The position numbers and the translations under genes were made by a program. This document shows, one piece after another, positions 8,019 to 19,734 of a stretch of DNA of 64,000 nt. Numbering within the stretch: position 1 is the first letter of the stretch; each line of letters starts with the position of its first letter. A model generated the notes under the pieces. The model made no database searches, was not told the origin of the DNA, and saw only the letters and a list, made by a program, of their open reading frames with translations. Source of the stretch: Sporichthya brevicatena (lineage in GTDB: Bacteria > Actinomycetota > Actinomycetes > Sporichthyales > Sporichthyaceae); contig NZ_BAAAHE010000011.1 in NCBI RefSeq assembly GCF_039525035.1, forward strand, positions 3,942 through 67,941, read 5' to 3'.

Positions 8019-8512
8019 CCCGCACGCACGTCGTCGTCGACTCACCCATCGGCCCGATGACCGTCGTCGCCGACGGCGAGACCGTCGTCGGGATCTACAT
8101 GGACGACGCGAGACACCTCCCGCCCGCCGAGCGCTTCGGCCCCGCGGACGACGGCACCAGCGTCGTCCTCAAGGAGGCCGACCGGCAGCTCGGCGAGTAC
8201 TTCGCCTGCGAGCGCACGACGTTCGACCTCCCGCTCGCCGCGGACGGCACGCCGTTCCAGCGCCGCGTGTGGGCCGCACTGTGCGAGATTCCGTACGGCG
8301 AGACGATCTCCTACGGCGAGCTCGCCCGACGGATCGGCCAGCCCACCGCCTCCCGCGCCGTCGGCCTCGCGAACGGGCGCAATCCCATCTCCGTGGTCGT
8401 GCCGTGCCACCGCGTGATCGGGTCGTCGGGGAAGCTCGTCGGCTACGGCGGCGGGCTGTCCCGCAAGCAGACGCTCCTGGAGCTGGAGCAGGGCCGGAAT
8501 CGTCTGCTCTGA
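8015..8512 (+). CDS. ogt: Methylated-DNA--[protein]-cysteine S-methyltransferase
   Basis: This 165-residue suicide enzyme transfers methyl groups from O6-methylguanine to its own cysteine. The active-site motif PCHRV is at 130-134 (Cys131). The recognition helix region (YGELARRIGQPTASRAVG) with its arginine finger precedes it. The ATG overlaps the stop of the Ada-AlkA gene (ATGA), and a GAGAGG ribosome site lies just upstream inside that gene. Together they form a compact alkylation-repair operon. Confidence 0.93.
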   Translation: MTRTHVVVDSPIGPMTVVADGETVVGIYMDDARHLPPAERFGPADDGTSVVLKEADRQLGEYFACERTTFDLPLAADGTPFQRRVWAALCEIPYGETISYGELARRIGQPTASRAVGLANGRNPISVVVPCHRVIGSSGKLVGYGGGLSRKQTLLELEQGRNRLL

Positions 8513-8610
8513 CCGTTTCTGACGGCTCGTTGGCTCCGCTCTCGGTCGGCATTACACCAAGCCGGTCTCAAGGGCGGGGCCGCCGCCACATCCTGACGGC
8601 GGAGGACCCC

Positions 8611-9045
8611 ATGCGAACCCCGATTGCTCTGCTCGCCGGCGCGGCGCTGCTCGCGCCTGCCCTGCTCGTCGCCCAGCCGGCGTCGGCCGCGCCGAAGAAG
8701 GGCGCCACCGTCACGAACTGCGTGATGACGAAGCACGGCGTCAAGGTGCGGATCAAGATCCGCGACGAGGGCCGCGCCGGCATGAACGTCCGCGTCAGCC
8801 ACCGCGACGCGGCGGGGAACTTCCGCGAGCCGCGCGTGAGCGCGACGCAGACCTGGATCTACCGCGAGTCCGAGTGGGTCCCGCCGGACCGTCGCGGCCG
8901 CGAGATCGGCAGCGCTGCGACGCTGGAGAGCGCGGGGTCCGCCTACTCGTTCCGCACCGGGCCGCGCGAGTACATCACGATCATCGGCACGACCTTCACC
9001 CTCCGCAGCGGCAAGAAGATCAAGCTCGCCTGCCGGGCGCACTGA
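8611..9045 (+). CDS. Small secreted protein, first of a tandem paralogous pair
   Basis: The 144-residue product starts with a clear Sec signal peptide (MRT, hydrophobic core, cleavage near ASA-AP at about residue 27). The mature part has one Cys close to the new N-terminus (VTNC) and one near the end (LACRAH), so a single disulfide is likely. The sequence is basic, beta-rich in appearance, and unlike any family I recognise. It shares the pattern TNC..TK.G.KVRIK.RD.GR and VSHRDAAGNF...PRV with the next gene. GGAGG sits 6 bp before the ATG at 8611. Confidence 0.7.
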   Translation: MRTPIALLAGAALLAPALLVAQPASAAPKKGATVTNCVMTKHGVKVRIKIRDEGRAGMNVRVSHRDAAGNFREPRVSATQTWIYRESEWVPPDRRGREIGSAATLESAGSAYSFRTGPREYITIIGTTFTLRSGKKIKLACRAH

Positions 9046-9071
9046 CCCGGCCCGTCCTGCGAAGGGAACCG

Positions 9072-9503
9072 ATGCGCACCCGCCTCGCTCTGCTCGCGAC
9101 CGCCGTCGCCCTGCCGCTCTCGGCCGCGCCGATCGCCTCCGCCGCCCCCACCGCCCGGCCGGCGCAGGACGTCATCACCAACTGCTCGAAGACGAAGTAC
9201 GGCCAGAAGGTCCGCATCAAGGCCCGGGACAACGGCCGCTACACCGTCGTCCGCGTCACTCACCGCGACGGGACCGGCAACTTCACCGCGCCCCGGGTGA
9301 AGCGGGTGTTCGGTGGGGCCTCGGGCGGCGGGCAACCGAGCGAGAACCTCGGCGGCGGGGAGTGGCGTGACCGGCGTCGGACGCTGCCGCCGTCGTTCCG
9401 CACCAGCACGCGGTTCGTCGACGAGGGCTACACCGTCGACATCTCGGCGACGTTCGTGCTCCGCAGCGGGAGGCGGATCCACCTGACCTGCAGCCTGCGC
9501 TGA
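9072..9503 (+). CDS. Small secreted protein, second of a tandem paralogous pair
   Basis: The 143-residue product has a signal peptide (cleavage near ASA-AP) and the same two-cysteine architecture as its neighbour, including VRVTHRDGTGNF and FVLRSGRRIHLTCS at the end. The middle (GGASGGGQPSENLGGG) is a Gly-rich insert absent from the first copy. The gap between the two genes is 26 bp and contains a GAAGGGA ribosome site, so they are probably cotranscribed. Function is unknown. Confidence 0.7.
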   Translation: MRTRLALLATAVALPLSAAPIASAAPTARPAQDVITNCSKTKYGQKVRIKARDNGRYTVVRVTHRDGTGNFTAPRVKRVFGGASGGGQPSENLGGGEWRDRRRTLPPSFRTSTRFVDEGYTVDISATFVLRSGRRIHLTCSLR

Positions 9504-9524
9504 GGCTGGGGTAGGAAAGGGCCC

Positions 9525-9977
9525 ATGGCCCGGTTGCTGATCGTCCACCACACCCCGTCACCGGCGACGTCGGAACTGCTCGACGCCGTGGTCCGGGGCG
9601 CGAGCGACCCGGAGATCACCGGGGTGGAGGTCGTCCGCCGGGCGGCGCTGGCGGCGACGGCGTCGGACGTCCTCTCCTGCGACGGCCTCGTCCTCGGCAC
9701 CCCGGCGAACATCGGGTACATGTCCGGGGCCCTGAAGCACTTCTTCGACCAGATCTACTACCCGGTCCTCGACGACACGAAGGGCCGCCCGTACGGCCTC
9801 TACGTCCACGGCAACCTCGGGACCGAGGGCGCCGTCCGAGCCGTCGAGTCGATCGCCGACGGGCTCGGCTGGACCAAGGCCGCCGCGACCGTCGAGGTCT
9901 CCGGCTCCCCGACCAAGGACGACCTCGAGGCCTGCTGGGAGCTCGGCGGCACCCTCGCCGCCACCCTGATGGCGTGA
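9525..9977 (+). CDS. Flavodoxin-fold NAD(P)H-dependent oxidoreductase
   Basis: This 150-residue protein is of the flavodoxin-like/WrbA-like fold. It begins with the FMN-phosphate strand LLIVHHTPSPATSEL and carries the motif GTPANIGYMSGALKHFFDQ at about 65-83, typical of small NADPH:FMN or quinone reductases. It has no membrane segment. It would reduce FMN or quinones in the cytoplasm, but the natural acceptor is not deducible. It ends just before a family A palindromic terminator. Confidence 0.75.
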   Translation: MARLLIVHHTPSPATSELLDAVVRGASDPEITGVEVVRRAALAATASDVLSCDGLVLGTPANIGYMSGALKHFFDQIYYPVLDDTKGRPYGLYVHGNLGTEGAVRAVESIADGLGWTKAAATVEVSGSPTKDDLEACWELGGTLAATLMA

Positions 9978-9981
9978 TGTG

Positions 9982-10031
9982 AAGAAAGGGTGACACCCCT
10001 TACTGCGCAGTAAGGGGTGTCACCCTTTCTT
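9982..10031. terminator. 50-bp perfect palindrome, family A copy 2
   Basis: This copy has 25-nt arms (AAGAAAGGGTGACACCCC then TTACTGC, and its exact complement) with no loop. The T-rich end TTTCTTTTCC serves the plus strand, and the mirrored A-rich end GAAGAAA serves the minus strand. It is 4 bp after the flavodoxin-fold gene and 24 bp before the stop of the convergent SDR gene, so it can terminate both. Confidence 0.82.
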
Positions 10032-10055
10032 TTCCACAGGTCGAGGGGGGAGGGA

Positions 10056-10790
10056 TCAGCGGCCGCCGCCGATGTCGAGGAACGCGCCGGTGACGTAGGA
10101 GGCGGCCGGGGAGAGGAGCCAGACGATCGCGCCCGCGACCTCGTCGGCGGTGCCGGGGCGGCCGAGGGGGACGGTGGGGGCGAGCTCGACGAGTCGCTCG
10201 GGGCGGCCGACCGAGGCGTGGATCTCGGTCTCGATCAGTCCCGGCCGGACGGCGTTGACGCGGATCCCGTCGCCGGCGACCTCCTTGGCCAGGCCGGTCG
10301 TCAGGGCGTCCACGGCGGCCTTCGAGGCCGCGTAGTCGACGTACTCCCCCGGCGAGCCGAGCACCGCGGCCCGGGACGAGACGTTGACGATCGCCCCGCC
10401 CTCGCCGTCGCGCTGCATCAGCCGGACGGCCTCGCGGGCGCAGAAGAACGCCCCGAAGACGTTCACACCAAAGACCTCCTCGAGGTCCTCGGACTCCAGC
10501 TCGGCCACCGTCTTACGGGGCGTCACAATGCCTGCGTTGTTGACAAGTCCGCGCACCGGGCCGAGTTCCTCGGCCTGGACGAACAGGTCGATGACGTCCA
10601 TCTCCATCGCGACGTCGGCCTGCACGACAGCCGTCTGCACGCCGAGCGCCGCGCAATCCGCAGCGACGGCCTCGGCCGCCGCCCGGTCCGCGCGGTAGCC
10701 CAGGCACAAATCCCAGCTGGCCGCCGCAGCGGCGCGGGCGGTGGCGGCGCCGATGCCGCGCCCGCCGCCGGTGACCACGAGGACGCTCAC
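10056..10790 (-). CDS. SDR family oxidoreductase
   Basis: The 244-residue protein has the cofactor motif TGGGRGIG at 7-14, NNAG at 84-87, and catalytic Ser139, Tyr153 and Lys157. An Arg in YRAD after the second strand hints at NADP preference. The N-terminal VVTGGGRG and GYRADRAAAE layout is common among FabG-like or sugar-type SDRs. The GTG start at 10790 overlaps the stop of the upstream methyltransferase gene (GTGA), indicating translational coupling. The substrate is not evident. Confidence 0.85.
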   Translation of the reverse strand: MSVLVVTGGGRGIGAATARAAAAASWDLCLGYRADRAAAEAVAADCAALGVQTAVVQADVAMEMDVIDLFVQAEELGPVRGLVNNAGIVTPRKTVAELESEDLEEVFGVNVFGAFFCAREAVRLMQRDGEGGAIVNVSSRAAVLGSPGEYVDYAASKAAVDALTTGLAKEVAGDGIRVNAVRPGLIETEIHASVGRPERLVELAPTVPLGRPGTADEVAGAIVWLLSPAASYVTGAFLDIGGGR

Positions 10791-11428
10791 GGGGCGGGCG
10801 GCTTCAGGTGACCGGGGTCGGGATTCCCCGTGGGCTCCGGGCCGTCCCAGGTGGTGACCTCGAGCAGGATGTCGACGGCCGTCCCGGCCTCGGTCTCCCG
10901 CAGCAGGTGCTGCAGCGCGAGCACCCGCAGACCCTCGGCGGCGCCGGCGAGGTCCGCGATCTCCGCGAGCACTTCCGGGTTCGACGGCCCACCCACACCC
11001 CGCGTCAGATTCGTGCGGGAGTGGCCGACGTAGAGCAGCCGGCCGCCCGGGCGCAGCCACGTCGCCGCTCGGGCGATGACGCCGGTGAGCTCGGGCATCT
11101 CCATGTGCAGGTACACGATCAGGACGAGGTCCAGCGGCTCGGCCGGCGTCCAGGCCAGGACGTCGCCGACCTCCCAGTCCACGTGCACGCCGGCGCGCTC
11201 GGACCGCTGCTGCGCCTGCTCGATCGCGACCGAGGAGATGTCGACCGCCTCGACGTGCCAGCCGCGCCGCGCGAGCCAGACCGCGTTACGGCCGTTGCCG
11301 CACGCGAGGTCGACCGCCCGCCCGGGCTCCGCGTCGGCGACGCGGGCCCGGACGAACTGGTTCGGCTGTTCCCCCCACAACGCGGGATCCGCGGCGTACC
11401 GCGCGTCCCAGTCGATGTCCTTGGCCAA
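10787..11428 (-). CDS. Class I SAM-dependent methyltransferase
   Basis: This 213-residue protein has the SAM-binding motif I VDLACGNGRNAVWLA at about 39-53, an acidic motif II (VEAVDIS) and a post-II GDVLAW. It resembles TehB/thiopurine methyltransferase-type small-molecule enzymes, whose N-terminus often reads DWDxRY...LW...PN as here. Its substrate is unknown; related proteins handle oxyanions such as tellurite, which is only a family hint. It lies between two SDR genes on the same strand, 3 bp after the upstream one. Confidence 0.78.
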   Translation of the reverse strand: MAKDIDWDARYAADPALWGEQPNQFVRARVADAEPGRAVDLACGNGRNAVWLARRGWHVEAVDISSVAIEQAQQRSERAGVHVDWEVGDVLAWTPAEPLDLVLIVYLHMEMPELTGVIARAATWLRPGGRLLYVGHSRTNLTRGVGGPSNPEVLAEIADLAGAAEGLRVLALQHLLRETEAGTAVDILLEVTTWDGPEPTGNPDPGHLKPPAP

Positions 11429-11431
11429 GGC

Positions 11432-12196
11432 TCAGACGCCCCACTTGCCGCCGTGGACGTAGATCGTCTGGCCGACGATGTGGCGGGCGTCCTCCGAGGC
11501 GAGGAACGCGATGACCGAGGCGATGTCGTCAGGCTGGGCGACGCGGCCGATCGGGGTCGCGGCCGCACCGGCGGCGACGAACTCCTCCGGGTCCAGGCCC
11601 ATGCGGACGGCGGTCGCGCGGGTCATCGCGGTGTCGACGAAGCCGGGAGCGACCGCGTTGACGTTGATGTTGTAGCGCGCGAGCTCGAGCGCCATCGTCG
11701 CCGTCAGGCCCTGGATGCCGGCCTTGGCGGCGGAGTAGTTCGACTGGCCGCGGTTGCCGAGCGCGGAGATCGACGACAGCGAGACGATCTTGCCCGACTT
11801 CTTGGGCACCATGTGACGCTGCGCGGCCTGAGCCATCAGGAACGCGCCCTTGAGGCTGACATCGACCGCGAGATCCCAGTCCTCCTCGGTCATCTTGAAC
11901 AGCATGTTGTCGCGGGTGACGCCCGCGTTGTTGACGAGGATGTCGACCCCGCCGAACTGCGCGACGATCTCCTCGACGCCGGCGGTGACCGACGCGGAGT
12001 TCGAGACGTCGATGCCGAACGCGACGGCCTTGCCGCCGCCCTTCTCGATCTCGGCCACGGTGTCGGCGCCGCGCTCCGCGGTGATGTCGACGACCGCGAC
12101 GGTCGCGCCCTCGAACGCGAAGCGCGTCGCGGTGGCCGCGCCGATCCCCTGGGCCGCGCCGGTCACGATCGCGACCTTGCCGTCGAACCTGCTCAT
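11432..12196 (-). CDS. 3-oxoacyl-ACP reductase-like SDR (FabG family)
   Basis: The 254-residue SDR has TGAAQGIG at 12-19, NNAG at 89-92 and the catalytic Tyr154/Lys158 (NYSAAKAG). Its spacing and motifs such as NVNAVAPGFVDTAMT are those of FabG-type 3-oxoacyl reductases. The ATG at 12196 is preceded by GAAGGAG at good spacing, which fixes the start. It is the first gene of a minus-strand run with the methyltransferase and another SDR. The exact acyl or alcohol substrate is inferred only at family level. Confidence 0.85.
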   Translation of the reverse strand: MSRFDGKVAIVTGAAQGIGAATATRFAFEGATVAVVDITAERGADTVAEIEKGGGKAVAFGIDVSNSASVTAGVEEIVAQFGGVDILVNNAGVTRDNMLFKMTEEDWDLAVDVSLKGAFLMAQAAQRHMVPKKSGKIVSLSSISALGNRGQSNYSAAKAGIQGLTATMALELARYNINVNAVAPGFVDTAMTRATAVRMGLDPEEFVAAGAAATPIGRVAQPDDIASVIAFLASEDARHIVGQTIYVHGGKWGV

Positions 12197-12259
12197 GGAC
12201 GAACTCCTTCTCGGGTCAGCCTGCCCGGCCGCACCGGGCACTGCGAGAACCCTAGGTCC

Positions 12260-12760
12260 TCACTCCGGCGGGGCTTCGGGGAGCGGGCTCGAGCGGGTCG
12301 TGGGCTCACCGAAGGTGGCGCCGTCCCAGCGGTAGGTGTGGGAAATCTCCAGGTCAGGGCAGCAACGCGGGGCGTTGGGGCCGAATCCGAAGGTCGTGAC
12401 CACCGCGTTCGGGCCGACGGCCGACAGGTCCTTCACGACCTCGCCGTCGTCGGCGTCGAGCAGCTCGTCGACCACCTCCGGCCCGTCCGGACCGGCCGCG
12501 ATCGCGAACACCGCCGACGGCGGGGCCCCGGCGCCGGAGTCGCAGCGGACGGCGACCAGCGCGTCCTCGACCCCGTCGGTGGTGAAGTCGTAGCGGTGCT
12601 GGCGGACCTGGACCAGCGGGGCGCCGGCGCAGTCGACCTGCGTCGTCAGGACCTCGAGCAGTTCCGGCGGCAGGGCCGTCGCGACGCGGGGTCCGCCGCC
12701 GCCACCGCACCCGGCCAGGGCGACCAGTCCGAGTGCTGCCACGGTCGCCCAGAACTTCAT
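12260..12760 (-). CDS. Putative lipoprotein of unknown function
   Basis: The 166-residue product has a lipoprotein signal with lipobox LAGC (Cys18) followed by a Gly stretch, so it should be anchored on the outer face of the membrane. The mature region carries four further cysteines, including a CC pair near the end (PRCCPDLE), and a segment reading HRYDFTTDGVEDALVAVRC. It resembles the LppP/LprE type of actinobacterial lipoproteins in size and layout, a tentative comparison. It sits 19 bp from the gcvP stop. Confidence 0.7.
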   Translation of the reverse strand: MKFWATVAALGLVALAGCGGGGGPRVATALPPELLEVLTTQVDCAGAPLVQVRQHRYDFTTDGVEDALVAVRCDSGAGAPPSAVFAIAAGPDGPEVVDELLDADDGEVVKDLSAVGPNAVVTTFGFGPNAPRCCPDLEISHTYRWDGATFGEPTTRSSPLPEAPPE

Positions 12761-12779
12761 GTCGCCGACAGCCTAAGGA

Positions 12780-15644
<2,865 letters not shown>

Positions 15645-15672
15645 GCCGAAGAGCTTATGGGGTCGGGAACCC

Positions 15673-16272
15673 TTACGGCGTCGGGGTCGCCGACGCGCTG
15701 CCGCCCTTGCGCAGCGCCGGCGGAACGATCTCCCGCACGACCCAACTCTTCTCGCTGTTGTTCCACTGCAGCTGGACCAGGAAGCTCAGGTTGTTCTGCG
15801 CCGGCGTCGAGAAGACGTTCTTGCCGTCGCGGTCGAGCTCGACGTAGCGGGTCTTCGTCAGCTTGAGCTCGACGTTGGTGACGTTCTGCGCCTTGGAGGC
15901 GTCGACCGAGCTCACCGTGACCTGGCCGCCGTCGCTCTTGCCGCGGGCCCAGGCGGTGGCGATGTCGCCGACCGTGGCGCGGCAGATGATGCACTGCGGG
16001 TGCGTGTACTTGATCAGCGTCGAGATGTTGCCCGAGGCGTAGGCCTTGTTCAGGACCTCCTCGAAGTAGTACTTCGCGAAGGCCTCGGCGCCGGCGTCGG
16101 TGTTCTTCGTCGCCGCGTCCGGGATCGTCGCGACGCCGCCGATGCCCCCGGCCGCGGGGCTGCTCGCCGGCCCGCCCAGCGGATCGTTGTCGTCGCCCCC
16201 GCAGGCGGTCAGGGCGAGCACGGCAGCGGCGGACAGGGCGGCGGCGCGCAGGGCGCGGGACGTCGTCGACAT
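15673..16272 (-). CDS. DUF6318-type lipoprotein
   Basis: The 199-residue product has a signal peptide with lipobox LTAC. After a Gly/Ser/Pro-rich linker, the domain begins at [24 protein letters not shown] and contains a C..C pair ([10 protein letters not shown]), followed by a strand-rich NTF2-like region. This matches my memory of the actinobacterial DUF6318 family, whose role is unknown. The ATG at 16272 was chosen because the charged-then-hydrophobic signal starts there. It is just upstream of gcvP and 10 bp downstream of the aldolase gene. Confidence 0.7.
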   Translation of the reverse strand: MSTTSRALRAAALSAAAVLALTACGGDDNDPLGGPASSPAAGGIGGVATIPDAATKNTDAGAEAFAKYYFEEVLNKAYASGNISTLIKYTHPQCIICRATVGDIATAWARGKSDGGQVTVSSVDASKAQNVTNVELKLTKTRYVELDRDGKNVFSTPAQNNLSFLVQLQWNNSEKSWVVREIVPPALRKGGSASATPTP

Positions 16273-16282
16273 GCGGAAAAGC

Positions 16283-16927
16283 CTATTCGGGACGCGGGCG
16301 CGCCGCTCGGTACGCCGCGAGTGCGGCGTCCGCCTGGGCCAGCGCGGCGGGCGGCAGGACGCGGGGCGTGCCGGCCGCCGCGGCACGGAGGTACACGTCA
16401 GCGAGCCATTCCAGGACGATCGCGAGCTCGAGCGCCTGCCCGACGTCGGCCCCGATCGTGACCGCACCGTGATGTGCGAGCAGCGCCCCGCGCCGCCCGT
16501 CGAGCGCCTCGGCCGTCGCGGCGGCGAGCTCGGGCGAGCCGAACGGGTGGTACGGCGCGACCCGGACCGGGCCGCCGAACATCGCGACGTAGTAGTGGAC
16601 GGCCGGCAGCTCGTCGACCAGCAGCGTCAGCGCCGTCGCGGCCGGGGAGTGGGTGTGCACGACCGCCCCGGCGTCGGTGGCGGCGTAGACCGCGAGGTGC
16701 AGCGGCAGCTCCGACGACGGCCGGTGCCGGGCGTCGAGCGCGGTGCCGTCGAGGGCGTGCAGACCGACGTCGGCCGGGCTCAGCCGGTCGTAGTCGAGCC
16801 CGCTCGGCGTGACGGCGACGACGTCGCCGTCACGGACGCTCACGTTCCCGGCGGTGCCGACGACCAGCCCGGCGGCGACCATGCCGGCCACCGCCGACAC
16901 GACGTCGGCCCGGGCGCGCTCGCTCAG
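16283..16927 (-). CDS. Class II aldolase/adducin family protein
   Basis: This 214-residue protein matches the fuculose-1-phosphate/ribulose-5-phosphate-4-epimerase fold. GTAGNVSVRDGD near the N-terminus binds phosphate, SGLDYDRLSPADV follows, and VVHTHSPAATAL supplies two zinc histidines; LLAHHGAVTIG supplies the third. It would carry out a retro-aldol or epimerase step on a sugar phosphate. No ATG fits the conserved N-terminus. A CTG at 16927 that overlaps the ideR-like stop (CTGA) is my best start, with GTG at 16900 as alternative. Confidence 0.72.
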   Translation of the reverse strand: MSERARADVVSAVAGMVAAGLVVGTAGNVSVRDGDVVAVTPSGLDYDRLSPADVGLHALDGTALDARHRPSSELPLHLAVYAATDAGAVVHTHSPAATALTLLVDELPAVHYYVAMFGGPVRVAPYHPFGSPELAAATAEALDGRRGALLAHHGAVTIGADVGQALELAIVLEWLADVYLRAAAAGTPRVLPPAALAQADAALAAYRAARPRPE

Positions 16928-17625
16928 GCGGAGGCCCCCGCGAGGACCTCGACGAACACGTGCGAGGCGATGTGCGGATCGAGTTCGATCGTCTCCCCGG
17001 CCTGACCGACCAGCACGCCGCCGGGGGCGGTCCGCGCCACGACGGAACCACCCGGACGGACGCCCGCGCGGAACATGCCGCGCACCACGGCGAGGTCGTC
17101 CTGCGCCGGTTCCGCGATGCGGCGCACCACGACGGAGACACCGTCGGCGGTCGCGACCTGGTGGAGCGGCTGCAGGCCCTCGAGGAAGTCGTCGTCGGGA
17201 CGGTCGTCGCCGAGTTCGTCGAGCCCCGGGATCGGGTTGCCGTACGGCGACTGGGTCGGGTGGTTCAGCAGCGAGAGGATCTTGCGCTCGACGGACTCGG
17301 AGAGCACGTGCTCCCACTTGCAGGCCTCGGCGTGCACCTCGGCCGGCTCGATCCCGATGACCTGGACCAGCAGGCACTCCGCGAGCCGGTGCTTCCGCAT
17401 GACGCGGACCGCGTACTCGCGGCCGCGCTCGGTCAGCTCCAGGTGCCGGTCGCCCTGCACGGTGACGAGACCGTCACGCTGCATGCGTGCGACCGTCTGA
17501 CTGACCGTCGGGCCGCTCTGGCTCAGGCGCTCCGCGATCCGGGCGCGCAGCGGCACCACACCCTCTTCCTCCAGCTCGAAGATCGTCCGGAGGTACATCT
17601 CGGTGGTGTCGATCAGATCGCCCAT
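16924..17625 (-). CDS. ideR: Iron-dependent transcriptional regulator (IdeR/DtxR family)
   Basis: The 233-residue protein keeps the full three-domain layout: winged HTH (1-73), dimerisation domain with metal ligands (74-140) and a C-terminal SH3-like domain. Metal-site residues known for IdeR are present in register: Met10, His79, Glu83, His98, Cys102, Glu105 and His106. It should be a holo-repressor sensing Fe(II), acting on siderophore and iron-storage genes. The start is the ATG at 17625. Downstream, a class II aldolase gene overlaps its stop. Confidence 0.9.
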   Translation of the reverse strand: MGDLIDTTEMYLRTIFELEEEGVVPLRARIAERLSQSGPTVSQTVARMQRDGLVTVQGDRHLELTERGREYAVRVMRKHRLAECLLVQVIGIEPAEVHAEACKWEHVLSESVERKILSLLNHPTQSPYGNPIPGLDELGDDRPDDDFLEGLQPLHQVATADGVSVVVRRIAEPAQDDLAVVRGMFRAGVRPGGSVVARTAPGGVLVGQAGETIELDPHIASHVFVEVLAGASA

Positions 17626-17674
17626 GGGAAAGCCATCCTTTCTGCGGGCCGTGCCCGAACCGCCACTCTAGCCC

Positions 17675-18675
<1,001 letters not shown>

Positions 18676-18679
<4 letters not shown>

Positions 18680-19734
18680 GACGCACCTCCGACGTCACTC
18701 GCGCTCGCCTCGCCCCGCCAGAGCGGGAGCAGCCGCTCGACGACGATCCGCTCGCGCTCACCCGAACGCAGGTGGCAGGCGGCGACGGTGCCGAGGGCGG
18801 GGGTCAGCGCCGGGATCTCGGTCGCGCACCGGTCGTCGGGGACGAGCGGCGCGTAGTCGCAGCGCGGCCGGAACGCGCAGCCCCGCGGCAGGTCGATCAG
18901 GCTCGGCGGAGTGCCGCGGATCGCGAGCAGGTCGGAGTCGATCGCCGTGGTCAGCCGCGGCACCGAGGAGAGCAGCCCCCACGTGTACGGGTGACCGGGA
19001 CGGGTGAGCACGGCCCGGGTCGGACCCCGCTCGGCCGCCCGGCCGGCGTACATGACCAGGACGTCGTCGGCGACCTGCGAGACGACGCCGAGGTCGTGGG
19101 TGACGAGGACGATCGCGGAGTTGAACTCGGCCTGCAGGTCGGCGAGCAGGTCGAGGATCTGCGCCTGGACGGTGACGTCGAGCGCCGTCGTCGGCTCGTC
19201 GGCGATCAGCAGTTCCGGGTCGCAGGCCAGGGCGATCGCGATCATCGCGCGCTGGCGCATGCCACCGGAGAACTCGTGCGGGTAGGAGTCGACGCGCTCC
19301 GCCGGCCGCGGTATCCCGACGCGGCCGAGAAGGTCGATCGCGCGCTGCCGCGCCTGCTTCTTCGTCGCCTGGTTGTGCAGGCGGTAGCCCTCGGCGATCT
19401 GGTGGCCCACCGAGTAGTACGGCGACAGCGCGGTCAGCGCGTCCTGGAACACCATCGCCATCGCCGATCCACGCAGCCGGTTCAGCTCCGCCTCGCTGAG
19501 CCCGACGAGGTCCTGCCCGTGCAGCCGGATCTCGCCCGTCACGGTGGCGCGGCGCCGGTCGTGCAGGCCGAGGATCGCCAGCCCCGTGACCGTCTTGCCG
19601 GAGCCGGACTCGCCGACGATGCCGAGCGTCCGGCCGCGCTCGAGCGTGAACGACAGTCCGTCGACCGCCCGCACGACGCCGTCGTCGGTGTCGAAGCTGA
19701 CGTGGAGGTCGCGGACCTCGAGGAAGGGCGTCAC
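18676..19734 (-). CDS. Oligopeptide/dipeptide ABC transporter ATP-binding protein (OppD/DppD-like)
   Basis: The 352-residue ATPase has [11 protein letters not shown] (Walker A), [14 protein letters not shown] (signature) and [14 protein letters not shown] (Walker B). The C-terminal oligo_HPY-type region contains [11 protein letters not shown] and a later Cys. The GTG at 19734 overlaps the permease stop by 4 bp; the frame stays open far upstream but only inside the permease gene. It forms the heteromeric ATPase pair with the next gene. Confidence 0.92.
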
